In this document: piece after piece, positions 33,330-43,900 of the stretch
How the letters are laid out: each line of letters starts with the position of its first letter
Position numbering within the stretch: position 1 is the stretch's first letter
Assembly: GCF_040675535.1 (NCBI RefSeq)
Contig: NZ_JBFAPC010000020.1
Location: 1 to 49,958 of the forward strand
Source of the DNA: Patulibacter sp040675535
Lineage (GTDB): Bacteria > Actinomycetota > Thermoleophilia > Solirubrobacterales > Solirubrobacteraceae
Reading direction: 5' to 3'
DNA length: 49,958 bases
Position numbers and translations under genes: made by a program
The notes under the pieces: generated by a model
What the model was told of the DNA's origin: nothing
The model's database searches: none
Seen by the model: only the letters and a program-made list of their open reading frames with translations

Positions 33330-36253
33330 TGCCCCCCACCGCAACCCTCGGTCCCGACCTCGACCTCATCGCCCCTGGCAGCCGCGTCATCGTCCGGGAC
33401 CTCGAATGGCAGGTCCTCGAGATCGAGCGCCAGGCGATGGGTACTCGCGCGATCGTTCGCTGTGTCGGTCGCTCCGAGCTCGTCCGGGACCAGCCGGCGT
33501 CGTTCTACTCGGACATCGACACGATCGAGCCCGAGGACCCGACTAGGACGACGTTCCGGGTCGACACGTCCGCGAACGGCATCGAGACGCGGCTCGTCCT
33601 CGAGTCCCTCGTGCGCCGGACCCCACTGCCGATATCGCACACGGCCCTGAGCGTCGGGCACAAGATGCTCGTCGACGAGCTGCCGTACCAACGGGAGCCG
33701 TTCCGTGCCGCGATGGCGCAGCTGCAGCCCCGCCTGCTCGTCGCAGATTCCGTCGGTCTCGGGAAGACGATCGAGGTCGGGATGCTCCTGGCCGAACTGC
33801 AACGCCGTGGCCGTGCGAACCGCGTGCTCGTCGTCGTGCCCCGTCACATCCTCGACCAAGTGCAGCACGAGCTCTGGTGTCGCGCCGGCGTGCCCCTTGT
33901 CCGTCTCGACTCGGACGGCATTCAGCGGCTGCGCCAGAAGATCCCCGCCGGCCGGAACCCGTTCGCCTACTTCAACCGCGTGATCGTCTCGATCGACACG
34001 ATCAAGAGTGCTTCCAGGTACCGGCACCACCTCGAGAAGGTCCGGTGGGACGTCGTCTGGATTGACGAGTCTCACAAGCTGGTCAACCAGGGGACGTTGA
34101 ACAACCAGCTGGCACACGTCTTGGCCCCGAATGCGGATGCGCTCATCCTGTCCTCCGCGACGCCGCACAACGGAAAGCCGGAATCATTCGCTGAGTTGAT
34201 CTCGCTGCTGGATCCAACGGCCGTCGCCGATCCCGATCAGGTGACCGCGGGCGACATCGAGCATCTGGTCGTTCGACGGCATAAGCATTCGCCGGACGTC
34301 GAGGCGGTCATCGGGGACAGGTGGGCAGAACGGGCCGAACCTACGCCGATCACTGTGGTTCCAACGGCCGAGGAGGAGGCGCTGTTCGCCGAGCTGTCCT
34401 CCACGTGGGTCGGTCCGGAGACGAAGGCACCCTGTTCGGACCCGCTGTTCGCGTGGACGTTGCTGAAAGCCGCCCTGTCGTCTCCGGCTGCGCTTGCAGA
34501 GTCCATCGAGAACCGTCTCGCCAGGCGCAGCTCGTCGGCGCTAGAGACGCCTAACCGGCCGGTGTCCGACGCCGAGGACGAGGCTCTTCGTCGCCTCTGG
34601 GTGCTGGCGCAGGCGGCCATGGTTGCGGGCTCAGCGAAAGTCGCAGAGCTGGTGTCCGTCCTGAAGAACATCGGTGTGGGAAAGCGGAAGCCCGTGCGCG
34701 CGGTCGTGTTCTCCGAACGCATCAGGACACTCGACTGGATCGCCGAGGCAATCAGGACCGAGCTCGGGATGTCCGCGGACCAGGTTCAGACCTTCCACAA
34801 CTCGAAGTCGGAGGACGAGCAGCAGCGGGTCATCGAGGACTTCTCGATGGCGTCGGCGAAGATCCGGGTCCTCGTCACATCGGACATCGCGGCCGAGGGT
34901 GTGAACCTGCACCACCAGTGCCACCACATGGTCCACGTCGACCTTCCCTGGTCGCTCATCACGCTCGAGCAGCGCAACGGCCGCATCGATCGATACGGGC
35001 AGCTCCATTCCCCGGAGATCCGCTACTTGGTGTACCAACCGGCGGACGCCGAAGTCGCGTCAGACATGCGGATCGTCTCGCGTCTCATCGAGAAAGAGAA
35101 CGCCGCGCACCGGGCCCTCGGTGATGCAAGTTCGGTTATGGGGCTGCACAGCGAGGGGGCGGAAGAGCAGGCCATCGTCGCCGCGCTCCGGCGCCGCACG
35201 AGGGAGGATCGCGAGGCGGCGCTTGAGGCAGCTGCACCGGACATCGACGCATTCGATCCGTGGGCGTTCGCGGGGCTCTCGTCGGCTGACGGAACGGGTG
35301 ACGGCGAGACCTCGGCCGCCATCATGCCGCCAACCGTGCTGGTGGAGCCCGCGCCGTCCCTGTTCGAGGGAGACGATGACTTCCTCCGTCGCTCCGTTGA
35401 TCACCTGCTCACGCTGGACCCGTCGCCGATCGGGTCTCGGGCAAAACTCAGCTGGGAGGAGGACGACACGGTTCTCTCGTTCAGGCCGCCGGACGATCTG
35501 ATGGACCGCCTCAAGGGACTGCCGCAGTCGTATCTTCGCCAGCGCAACCTCGCCGAGCGGCTGAGGCTGACGGCGGACACCGAGGCGGCCAACCGCTCGC
35601 TCGAGGACGCGGTGGGACAGCGAGCGGCGTCCGGGGATACCGGAACCGCGTGGCCGGAGATCCACCACCTAGGCCCCCAGCACCCGGTGCTCGAGTGGGT
35701 CGCAGACAAGCTGCTCTACCGGGTCGCCCGGAACGAGGCGCTTGCCCTCGCGTGTGCGGTGCGGGAGCCGGCACTGCTCGTCTCCGGGGTGTGGTCGAAC
35801 AAGCTCGGCGAGCCGATCGCCGCCGCGTGGTCTGCGGCCACGGTGGAAGACGGCCTGGTGACCTTCGAGGATCTGCATGCCGCACTCGCCGAGGCGGGCG
35901 TGCGCCATCGGATGGTCGCTCCGGCATGGGATGGGGATCCGCAGGACCTCCAGGCCCTGGTCCCGACCGTCGTTCGGGCCATGCAGGCGCGACTCGCCGA
36001 CGACCTCCGACAACCTCTCGAGGACGTCACGAACCGCCTCGAACAGACGCGTCGCAGACTCGAGGGCTGGCAGTCCGAGGCCCGGAGAATCGCGACCGGC
36101 ATCAAGTCTGAAGCCCATCGACGGCGTCGTTTGGACGACGTCGAGCTCGTGTCGCGACAGATCGAGGGGCTCATCGCCGACAACACCCCGGCGGACGCTC
36201 CCCTGATCCGGGTCGTCGGAGCGCTCGTACCCAGCTCGACCGGAGGAGGCTGA
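33329..36253 (+). CDS. drmD-like: SNF2-family helicase, DrmD-like
   Basis: A 974-residue SF2 ATPase. Helicase motifs: Walker A ADSVGLGKTIEVGMLLAEL (about 138-156), DESH box VVWIDESHKLVNQ (about 242-254), motif III LILSSATPHNGKPESF (about 272-287), then the second RecA lobe with RAVVFSERIRTLDWIAEAIR (about 457-476), IRVLVTSDIAAEGVNLHHQC and EQRNGRIDRYGQ (about 546-557). The C-terminal 350 residues lack named motifs. Length and motifs match DrmD of class 1 DISARM and other phage-defence SNF2 proteins. First large gene of the operon; the next begins two bases after its stop. ATG 33329 is chosen because it overlaps the stop of the short upstream ORF and gives a family-length start. Its codons use more A/T in third position than upstream genes. 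Confidence 0.82.
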   Translation: MPPTATLGPDLDLIAPGSRVIVRDLEWQVLEIERQAMGTRAIVRCVGRSELVRDQPASFYSDIDTIEPEDPTRTTFRVDTSANGIETRLVLESLVRRTPLPISHTALSVGHKMLVDELPYQREPFRAAMAQLQPRLLVADSVGLGKTIEVGMLLAELQRRGRANRVLVVVPRHILDQVQHELWCRAGVPLVRLDSDGIQRLRQKIPAGRNPFAYFNRVIVSIDTIKSASRYRHHLEKVRWDVVWIDESHKLVNQGTLNNQLAHVLAPNADALILSSATPHNGKPESFAELISLLDPTAVADPDQVTAGDIEHLVVRRHKHSPDVEAVIGDRWAERAEPTPITVVPTAEEEALFAELSSTWVGPETKAPCSDPLFAWTLLKAALSSPAALAESIENRLARRSSSALETPNRPVSDAEDEALRRLWVLAQAAMVAGSAKVAELVSVLKNIGVGKRKPVRAVVFSERIRTLDWIAEAIRTELGMSADQVQTFHNSKSEDEQQRVIEDFSMASAKIRVLVTSDIAAEGVNLHHQCHHMVHVDLPWSLITLEQRNGRIDRYGQLHSPEIRYLVYQPADAEVASDMRIVSRLIEKENAAHRALGDASSVMGLHSEGAEEQAIVAALRRRTREDREAALEAAAPDIDAFDPWAFAGLSSADGTGDGETSAAIMPPTVLVEPAPSLFEGDDDFLRRSVDHLLTLDPSPIGSRAKLSWEEDDTVLSFRPPDDLMDRLKGLPQSYLRQRNLAERLRLTADTEAANRSLEDAVGQRAASGDTGTAWPEIHHLGPQHPVLEWVADKLLYRVARNEALALACAVREPALLVSGVWSNKLGEPIAAAWSAATVEDGLVTFEDLHAALAEAGVRHRMVAPAWDGDPQDLQALVPTVVRAMQARLADDLRQPLEDVTNRLEQTRRRLEGWQSEARRIATGIKSEAHRRRRLDDVELVSRQIEGLIADNTPADAPLIRVVGALVPSSTGGG

Positions 36254-36255
36254 GT

Positions 36256-39200
36256 ATGCCGACGCCTAGGACCGCAGCACCGACCGAGAAGATCTTCCCG
36301 GCCCTCAGCAACCTCGGGTACTTCTCGGACTACTACCTCACGCACCGCCTCGACGCGGGGCTCGGCGAGCTGCACGGGCGGTGGGATAAGTCAGAGCGGG
36401 TCGCCGAACCGACGGCGCGAACCCGGGTGCGCACACTGTCCCGTGACTTCGATCGGTCCCGTGTCCAGGCATCCTCGACCTCCCCCGATGCCTCGGTTCT
36501 CGATCAGGATCGGTTCGACCTCGGTCAGTTGCCTGCCGACGGTGTGCGAGCGCTGCAGACGCTGAACCGTGCAGTCCTGGGCGCACTTGGATGGGATCCC
36601 GACGAGCGGGAACCCGTGGAGTTGACCTCTGGCGATAAGACGTTGACGGTGCCCGTCGCGCACCGCTGCGAGACGCCGGAAGGGGTGTTGCTCGTCGCGC
36701 TGGAGACCGTCTTCGGCACCGATCCGGCCGCCCTCGTCGCGAGCCGGTCCGCCCCGGCGGGCCGGCTGCTCGACCCGGTGCTGCTCAACGGCAAGCCGGC
36801 GGGCCATACGGTGCTCGACGCAGCCCAGCTCATCTTCACGTCCGACGACCCACCCGGCTACATCCTGGTCGTCTCGGGGGGCGCCGTCACGCTTCTGGAT
36901 CGCGAGCGTTGGGGGGAAGGCGTGTCGCTCGGCGCGAACCTCGAAGACGCGCTTGCGCGACACGATGTAACGGCGAAGGGCGAGCTCGCCGCGATCGCCG
37001 CCTTGTTCAGCTCGGATGCCATCAACCCCGGTGACGGGGCGGAGAGCACGCTCGCGAAGCTCCTTGATCGCGCGTCGAATGAATCGGCGGGCGTGTCGAA
37101 GGAGCTGCGTCACGGCATCCGGCGCAGCGTGGAGCTGCTTGCGAAGGCCGTGGTGGCGGACGTGCGCTACCGCCGAAGGGAGGCGTGGACCACGATCGAC
37201 CCGCAGGATCTGACGCGCCAGAGCCTCAGGTACCTCTACCGCATCATCGTCCTGCTCTTCGCGGAGGCCCGTCCCGAGCTCGGCATCCTCCCGAGTGACG
37301 ATCCCGACTATCAGGCCGGGTACAGCGTCGCCCGTCTTCGCGATACGGCGCTCGTTGACCTACAGACCGACCACGCGAAAAACGCGCGCCATCTGCAGGC
37401 GTCGCTCGACGTGCTGTTCCGGCTGGTGAACGACGGCCACGAGGCTGCTCAGGCGCTCGACGGCGACGGCGTTCGCGACCTCACGTTCCCAGGCCTTCGA
37501 TCGTCCCTGTTCGGGACGGAAGCATGCCCGCTCATCGACCGCACGCAACTGCGCGACGAGACCCTTCAGGAGGTCATCGCGAACCTCTGCTTCACGCGGG
37601 AGCGCACCGGCGCGCCCCGTCGACCGGTGTCGTATTCGACTCTCGGCATCAACCAGCTCGGCGCGGTGTACGAGGGGCTGATGGCGTACAGCGGGTTCCT
37701 GGCCACCGAGCCCCTCTACGAGCTCGACAAAGACGGCGATCCTGACAACGGATCCTGGGTGATCCCGGTCGACCGGGCGGCAGAGTTCGCGGACGACCTG
37801 TTTCTCACCGAGGAGCGCCACGACGGCTCCAGGGCTCGGGTGCGCTACGAGGAGGGAGAGTTCGTGTTCCGGCTCTCCGGCCGTGATCGGCAGCGGTCGG
37901 CGAGCTATTACACACCGGAGATCCTCACCGAGTTCACGGTCCGTCATGCCCTGGATGTGCTGTTTCAGGAGCGTCCGGGACTCGACGCGGCGGGCATCCT
38001 CGATCTCACGGTCTGCGAGCCCGCCCTCGGCTCCGGGGCCTTTCTGAACGAAGCCATCACGCAGCTCTCGGTGCGCTATCTGAAGGCGGCTCAGGATGAG
38101 GCCGGCGAGACGATCGATCCGGACCGGTACCAGCTCGAGCTTCAACGGGCCAAAGCGCACTTCGCGGTGAACCAGGCGTTCGGTGTCGACCTGAACCAGA
38201 CTGCGGTCGAGCTCGCCGAGGTCAGCCTCTGGCTGGGGTCGATGCACGCAGGACTGCAGGCGCCATGGTTCGGGGGGCGGCTGCGAGCGGGCAACAGCCT
38301 CGTCGGAGCGCGTCGAGCGACTTACACCCTTAAGCAGGTCGGCAACGCTGCGTGGACTGGGGCGGCTCCCCAGGCTCCGAAGGATCGAGCCTTGAGGGAC
38401 GTCCCGCTGGGGTCGGCAGCGGACATCCATCACTTCCTGCTTCCCGGGCAGGGGTGGGGGGCCGCCGCCGAGGCGGACGAGGTCCGGGAGTTGGCTGCCG
38501 AATGGACCGACGACGTCAAGCGCTGGCGCGCACGAGTCCTTCTCGCCCCGAACAAGCGGCAGACCGAACGCCTCGGCGCGCTGGCGACCCGGGTGGAACA
38601 ACTCTGGGCAGAGTCGCTTGCCGAGGTCCAAGGACTCTGGTCGGCGACGCGGCAACACGTGGATGTCTGGGGAGCGGCGACCCCGGCCGGCGGCCGTCGG
38701 TTTGGCGATGAGGCCATTCGCCGGGTCTTGAGCGATCCCCGGTCGGCGACGACCAGGCTTCGAACGCTGATGGACGCCTGGTGCGCCCTGTGGTTGTGGT
38801 CGCCGCAACACGGCGTTGGTCTTCCGACCTTCGACGAGTGGCTTGCAACGGCGGAAGCCCTCCTGCGAATCGACGAGCCCTGGCAGTCAGGAGTGTTGTT
38901 CGCGGACGAAGGGGCGCTTCCGCTGCCTGCGGGGAGCTCGATCGATGACGTGACATCGCGACACCCGTGGCTGGCTCAGGCTCGAGGTATCGCCGAGCAG
39001 CAGCGGTGGTTCCATTGGGAGCTTGAGTTCTCCCCTGTATTCGCGGCCGGGGGCTTCGACCTGCAGGTCGGGAACCCGCCATGGGTACGTCCGAGGTGGT
39101 CGGACGCCGACGCTCTGGCGGAAGCCGATCCGTGGTTCGGTGTGACGAGTCCGATGCCGGAGACCGAGAGAAGCGCGCGGCGATCGGCTGCGCTGCAGGA

Positions 39201-40992
39201 TGGGCGGTCGCGAGCTCGGTACCTCGCTGAGCGCGCGGAGAACGCGGGCCTGAACGCGTGCTTCGGCGCCGTGACCCGGGAAGAGCTCTTGGGCGGACAA
39301 CAGACGAACCTCTACTTCCTGTTCATCACGGGAGCTTGGAGGCGCGCCAAGAGCGCTGGCGCTATCGCGTTGATGCACCCCGAGGGTCATCTGGGTGACC
39401 CGAACGCCGCGACCTTGCGGGCGGCGGCATATCGCCACTACCGCGCGCATTATCACTTCATCAACGAGTTGCAGCTGTTCTCGGAGATCAGCCATACGAA
39501 GGAATACGGCGTTCACGTCTACAGCGGGGACCGGGGGCATGTCGAATTCGTCCAGTCCGCCTTCGTCTACCACCCAAGCGTCATCGACCGGAGCGTTGAC
39601 CACGACGGTACGGGTGAGCTTCCCGGCAGGAAGCTCGCCACCGGGGGGTGGGATGTTCGTCCACACCGGGAACGGCTGGTTACGGTCGACGCCGACGTCC
39701 TCGCGGCCTGGGCAAAACTCCTGGCGTATTCGGTCCCGGAGTCGGCGCCGGTCGTGAAGTCGGTGACCACCGCGGAAGCCGCGGCCGTCGAAGCGATCGC
39801 GAAGTACCCGCATCGTCTCGGCGACGCGACGCACTTCTGGACTCGCGGTTTCGACGAGCAGACAGCACCGCGGCGCGGGCTAATCGAAGAGCGCACCGCG
39901 GTCCCCGCATCCTGGGACGAGGTCATCCTTCAAGGGCCACACGTCGGGATCTGCTTGCCCTTCGCGAAGCAACCACGGGTGACTGGCCGGCATCAACAGG
40001 ATTACGCGGCTTGGGACCTCGCGAGCCTTCCGGAGACGGTGGTCCCACGGACCAACTGGCAACGGAAGGCGAATCGCGCCGACTTCGACAAGGAGATCGC
40101 CGAGTGGGACGGCACGCCGAACACCGAACGGTTCCGGCTGATGGTCCGCAGGCAGATCGCTTCGAACACCGCTCGTTCCGTCTTCGGTGCGCTCATCCCG
40201 CCCCGCCCGTCGGCCGTCAGCGTGTGCTATCTCGGCGGTCTGACCGACGATCGACAGACCGTTGCCTTCACCGGTCTTTTGGCGGGCATCCTCGCCGACT
40301 TCTTCGTTCGCGTCTCGGGTGCGACCGATCTTCATTCGAACGTCGTCGCACGATTCCCGATTTCGGCCGAGGACGAGCCGCTGGCAGCCCCGCTCGTGCA
40401 CCGGACGCTACGGCTGAACGCATTGACGAGGGAGTACGCACCGCTCTGGGAGGGACTGGTGCATTCCGATTGGGACGTGGATGAGTTCACCAACTCGGGC
40501 GCAGCAACCCGCTCCCTTGCTGCGCCCCCCAAGACATGGAATATGGGCGTTCCGGTACGCGGCGAACTCGACCGATGGCTGCTCCTCACGGAACTCGACG
40601 CACTCGGCGCCCTGATCGTCGGCGTCGATGTCGAGGCATTGACGGCGGTGTACCGCTCGCAGTTCCCTGTGCTCCTAGGCTACGAACACCAGATGCTGTT
40701 CGACGCGCGCGGACGACAGCTCTGCGGCGACTGGCACCAGTACGGCTTCGTCCAAGCGCAGATCGAGGCGGAGGCAAAGGCGAGCGGGAAGCGCGGTTGG
40801 AAGAAGGTGTGGCCGCGTGTGCAGGCATACATCGACGGCGACACCGACGTGGACCTCGGCCCCTTCGTTCCGCCCTTCACGCCGGCCGACCGAGAGAAGG
40901 CGATGTCGCACGCGTACCGCACCTTCGCGGAGCGATACGAGATCGACGTCCCGGCTCCGGCGACACCTGGAACGACAAGAGAGCCCGCATGA
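36256..40992 (+). CDS. drmMI-like: N6-adenine DNA methylase with restriction-type architecture, DrmMI-like
   Basis: A 1578-residue methyltransferase of the Eco57I/PglX gamma class. A long N-terminal region precedes RSASYYTPEILTEFTVRHAL (about 547-566), the SAM-binding motif I VCEPALGSGAFLNEA (about 585-599), and motif IV NPPW (about 940). The interval between motifs I and IV is unusually long (about 340 residues), holding an insertion of helical sequence; a target-recognition region follows. In DISARM, DrmMI methylates host DNA to mark self. No separate specificity subunit is seen. It starts two bases after the helicase stop (GGAGG upstream), and its stop overlaps the next ATG (ATGA), so the three genes are one transcription unit. 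Confidence 0.85.
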   Translation: MPTPRTAAPTEKIFPALSNLGYFSDYYLTHRLDAGLGELHGRWDKSERVAEPTARTRVRTLSRDFDRSRVQASSTSPDASVLDQDRFDLGQLPADGVRALQTLNRAVLGALGWDPDEREPVELTSGDKTLTVPVAHRCETPEGVLLVALETVFGTDPAALVASRSAPAGRLLDPVLLNGKPAGHTVLDAAQLIFTSDDPPGYILVVSGGAVTLLDRERWGEGVSLGANLEDALARHDVTAKGELAAIAALFSSDAINPGDGAESTLAKLLDRASNESAGVSKELRHGIRRSVELLAKAVVADVRYRRREAWTTIDPQDLTRQSLRYLYRIIVLLFAEARPELGILPSDDPDYQAGYSVARLRDTALVDLQTDHAKNARHLQASLDVLFRLVNDGHEAAQALDGDGVRDLTFPGLRSSLFGTEACPLIDRTQLRDETLQEVIANLCFTRERTGAPRRPVSYSTLGINQLGAVYEGLMAYSGFLATEPLYELDKDGDPDNGSWVIPVDRAAEFADDLFLTEERHDGSRARVRYEEGEFVFRLSGRDRQRSASYYTPEILTEFTVRHALDVLFQERPGLDAAGILDLTVCEPALGSGAFLNEAITQLSVRYLKAAQDEAGETIDPDRYQLELQRAKAHFAVNQAFGVDLNQTAVELAEVSLWLGSMHAGLQAPWFGGRLRAGNSLVGARRATYTLKQVGNAAWTGAAPQAPKDRALRDVPLGSAADIHHFLLPGQGWGAAAEADEVRELAAEWTDDVKRWRARVLLAPNKRQTERLGALATRVEQLWAESLAEVQGLWSATRQHVDVWGAATPAGGRRFGDEAIRRVLSDPRSATTRLRTLMDAWCALWLWSPQHGVGLPTFDEWLATAEALLRIDEPWQSGVLFADEGALPLPAGSSIDDVTSRHPWLAQARGIAEQQRWFHWELEFSPVFAAGGFDLQVGNPPWVRPRWSDADALAEADPWFGVTSPMPETERSARRSAALQDGRSRARYLAERAENAGLNACFGAVTREELLGGQQTNLYFLFITGAWRRAKSAGAIALMHPEGHLGDPNAATLRAAAYRHYRAHYHFINELQLFSEISHTKEYGVHVYSGDRGHVEFVQSAFVYHPSVIDRSVDHDGTGELPGRKLATGGWDVRPHRERLVTVDADVLAAWAKLLAYSVPESAPVVKSVTTAEAAAVEAIAKYPHRLGDATHFWTRGFDEQTAPRRGLIEERTAVPASWDEVILQGPHVGICLPFAKQPRVTGRHQQDYAAWDLASLPETVVPRTNWQRKANRADFDKEIAEWDGTPNTERFRLMVRRQIASNTARSVFGALIPPRPSAVSVCYLGGLTDDRQTVAFTGLLAGILADFFVRVSGATDLHSNVVARFPISAEDEPLAAPLVHRTLRLNALTREYAPLWEGLVHSDWDVDEFTNSGAATRSLAAPPKTWNMGVPVRGELDRWLLLTELDALGALIVGVDVEALTAVYRSQFPVLLGYEHQMLFDARGRQLCGDWHQYGFVQAQIEAEAKASGKRGWKKVWPRVQAYIDGDTDVDLGPFVPPFTPADREKAMSHAYRTFAERYEIDVPAPATPGTTREPA

Positions 40993-43900
40993 TCCCGTCG
41001 CTCGTCGCCGGCGACCTCCGGACAAGCATCGTCGAGTACCTGGCGACGACGTTCGCGCTGTCCGAGGACGACACCTACGCAAAGCTGACGGACTTTCTGC
41101 TCGACAAGGAGGAAGGGATCTTCCGCGGACCGTATCTCCGCGTGCGGCTTCCATTCGTCGAGGCCTCCGATGACGCAGATCTCGGCGTCCGGTGGACGCC
41201 ACCGGACTTCAGGCCCTACGCGCACCAGGTTGCCGCGTGGCAGCGGCTGGCCGGCCGGAGTCGTACCCCCAAGCCGACACTCATCACCACGGGGACGGGT
41301 TCCGGCAAGTCCGAGGGGTTCCTCGTCCCCATCGTCGACCACTGCATCGCCGCACGAGAACGCGGTCAGCGGGGCATCAAGGCGTTGATCCTCTACCCGA
41401 TGAATGCGCTGGTGACGGATCAGGAGCGACGTATCGCGGCCGCACTGACCGATCCGCAGGCAACGGCCGCCGGGGTCCGAGCCGGCGTCTGGATCGGCGA
41501 CGACCAGAGCCTGAAGGCGCGTCGCGACATGGGGCCGACCCACCTCGTGTCCGACGCGTCGGCGTTGATGGACGACCCCCCGGACATCCTGCTGACGAAC
41601 TACAAGATGCTCGACCGGCTGCTGACGACCCCCGCCCGGCAGCGACTCTGGGCCGCCAACACCCCGCCCGCTGACCGTGAGGGGTGGCGGCAGGCTTTGA
41701 CGTATCTGGTGCTCGACGAGTTCCACAGCTACGACGGCGCTCAGGGGACCGATGTCGCCATGTTGCTCAGGCGTCTCGGGCACCGTCTGGGGGTCGCTAC
41801 GGCGGCGACTCCTCTCGCCGGGATCGCACCGGTCGGAACATCGGCCACGCTCGGGTCCTCGCCGAGTTCCGGGGCTGACATGTGCAGGTTCGCCGAGAAG
41901 GTCTTCGGTGTCCGTTTCGATGCGTCGTCGATCGTCGGCGAACAACGACAGACCGTCGCTCAGGTCTGCCACGACATCGACTTCGCGCTGCCCGTCCCGG
42001 CGCCCGCCGATGTCGCGGGTCTCGACCCGGAGGATCTGGATGGCCTCGCGCGGGCCTTCACCGGCGAGCCGTTCGACGATGCGCAGGTCGTGGGACGGCG
42101 GCTCCTTCGGCACCACGTCACAGCATCGTTGCTGCGAGTGGCCGCCGACCGCCCGCGGCTCTGGTCGGACGCCGTGGCCGGTGTTGCCCAGTATGTGCAG
42201 GAATGGGGCCGGGTGTTGGCCGACGAGCCGGCCACGGTCGCGGTGGCCCTCGAGCGGTTCGTCGCATTGATCTCGCAGGCCCGAGGTACGACGGCGACCG
42301 GGGGAACCCGTGCGCTGTTCAGCGTCGAGGTGCAGGTCTGGATCCGCGAGGTCACCCGGCTCCTTCGCGCGGTGACGAAGGACCCGGGGTTCCGTTGGTC
42401 CGATTCACCGCCCGAGCCGGACCGGGCGACGATCGATCTTCCCTCGGTGCACTGCACGTCGTGCGGGCGCTCCGGCTGGATGGCGCTTGCCAACCGCGCG
42501 AGCGGGCAAGGGGCGGCGGCGCTCGAGCGCCTGGTGAACGATGATCCAGCCGGACCGTACACCGCGGCGGTACGGGACCGAGAGCGCACCAGGACAATGC
42601 TGCGCGCCGATCCGAAAGAGCCGGACGTCCTCTGGCTCGATCCGATCGGTGGCCAGGTCTTCTCGGTCGACGAAGAAGACCGGCGGATCGCCGTCCTCGT
42701 CGGAGGGATGACGGGCGACGACCGGACGGAGACGTCCCGAGACGCGGCGGCGGAGGAGCAACGGTGCCCGTCGTGCGGGACGAAGGACGCGATCCGATTC
42801 ATCGGCTCGCGCGTGACCACCCTTGCAGCGGTGGGCATCACGCAGATGTTCGGATCACCGCACGTTGCGGACGACGAACGGAAGCTTTTGGCGTTCACCG
42901 ACTCCGTGCAGGACGCATCGCACCGTGCGGCCTTCTTCTCGGGGCGGACCCACCGCTTCAACCTGCGAGCCACGATGTCGAAGGCCGTCCAAGAGCGCGG
43001 GCGACTGCCTCTGCAGGACATCGCCGCGATCGCGCTGGGCAGCGCAGACGCGCAGGACCGGCCGGCGGACGCGCTGTTCTCGCTCGTTCCGCCCGACCTG
43101 CTGTGGGAGGAGGATCTGATCGACGCCTGGGCTCACCCGGGGACGAGCGGGGCTGCAGCGGCTCGCGATGCGATCGCGCTGCGACTCGGTTTCGATGCCG
43201 TGCTTGAGGCCGGGCTCCGGTCGCGGTTCGGTCGCACGCTGGAGACCACGAACACGGCGACGCCCGAGATCTCGCTCACTGAGGACGAGTGGACTCGCAT
43301 CGTCGCGTTCGCGACCGAGACCGTGCGGGCCAACGCCGGGACGTTGTTCTCGACAGAGCCGGGCGACATCCGGACGTGGATCGAGGGACTCCTCCAGCGG
43401 CTCCGACTTCGGGGCGGAATCTTCCACCCGTTCCTGGATGATTACGTCAAGGAGAACGGTCGCCGCTGGCTGATCTGGGGCGGGGGACACCGCCTAGCAC
43501 CGAAGTTCCCGAAGCAGATATCGGCACCGACGTTCTTCACATCCTCCGCGTCTGACGACTTCGACGCCGTGGCCGGCGCTCAGACCTGGGTCGCGTTGTG
43601 GACGAAGAAGGTGGTGGGCGTCACCGGCCCCGGCGCGGACAGGGCGGTCCGCGACGTCATCGACGAGCTTGTGCGGATCGGTGTCCTGGAGCAGCGAGTC
43701 TCGACGAAGGGCCTGGTGTGGGGCCTGCCGCCGGATCGGATCGCGTTTGTCGACGTGATCCCGACAAGCAGTGGGACGTTTCCTCCGGCCGAGGTGAGAT
43801 GTGACCTCTGCGCCACGAGACATCACGCTGCGCCCGATGACCTGGCGCGCTGGGTCGGGCGACCGTGCCTGAGGCTTCGGTGCACGGGGCTCTACGCGGC

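Noticed and set aside
36256..40992. A BREX or Pgl system based on the PglX-like methylase
   Set aside because: No pglZ, brxA/B/C or brxL gene is present; the SNF2 and DUF1998 neighbours fit DISARM-related systems better.
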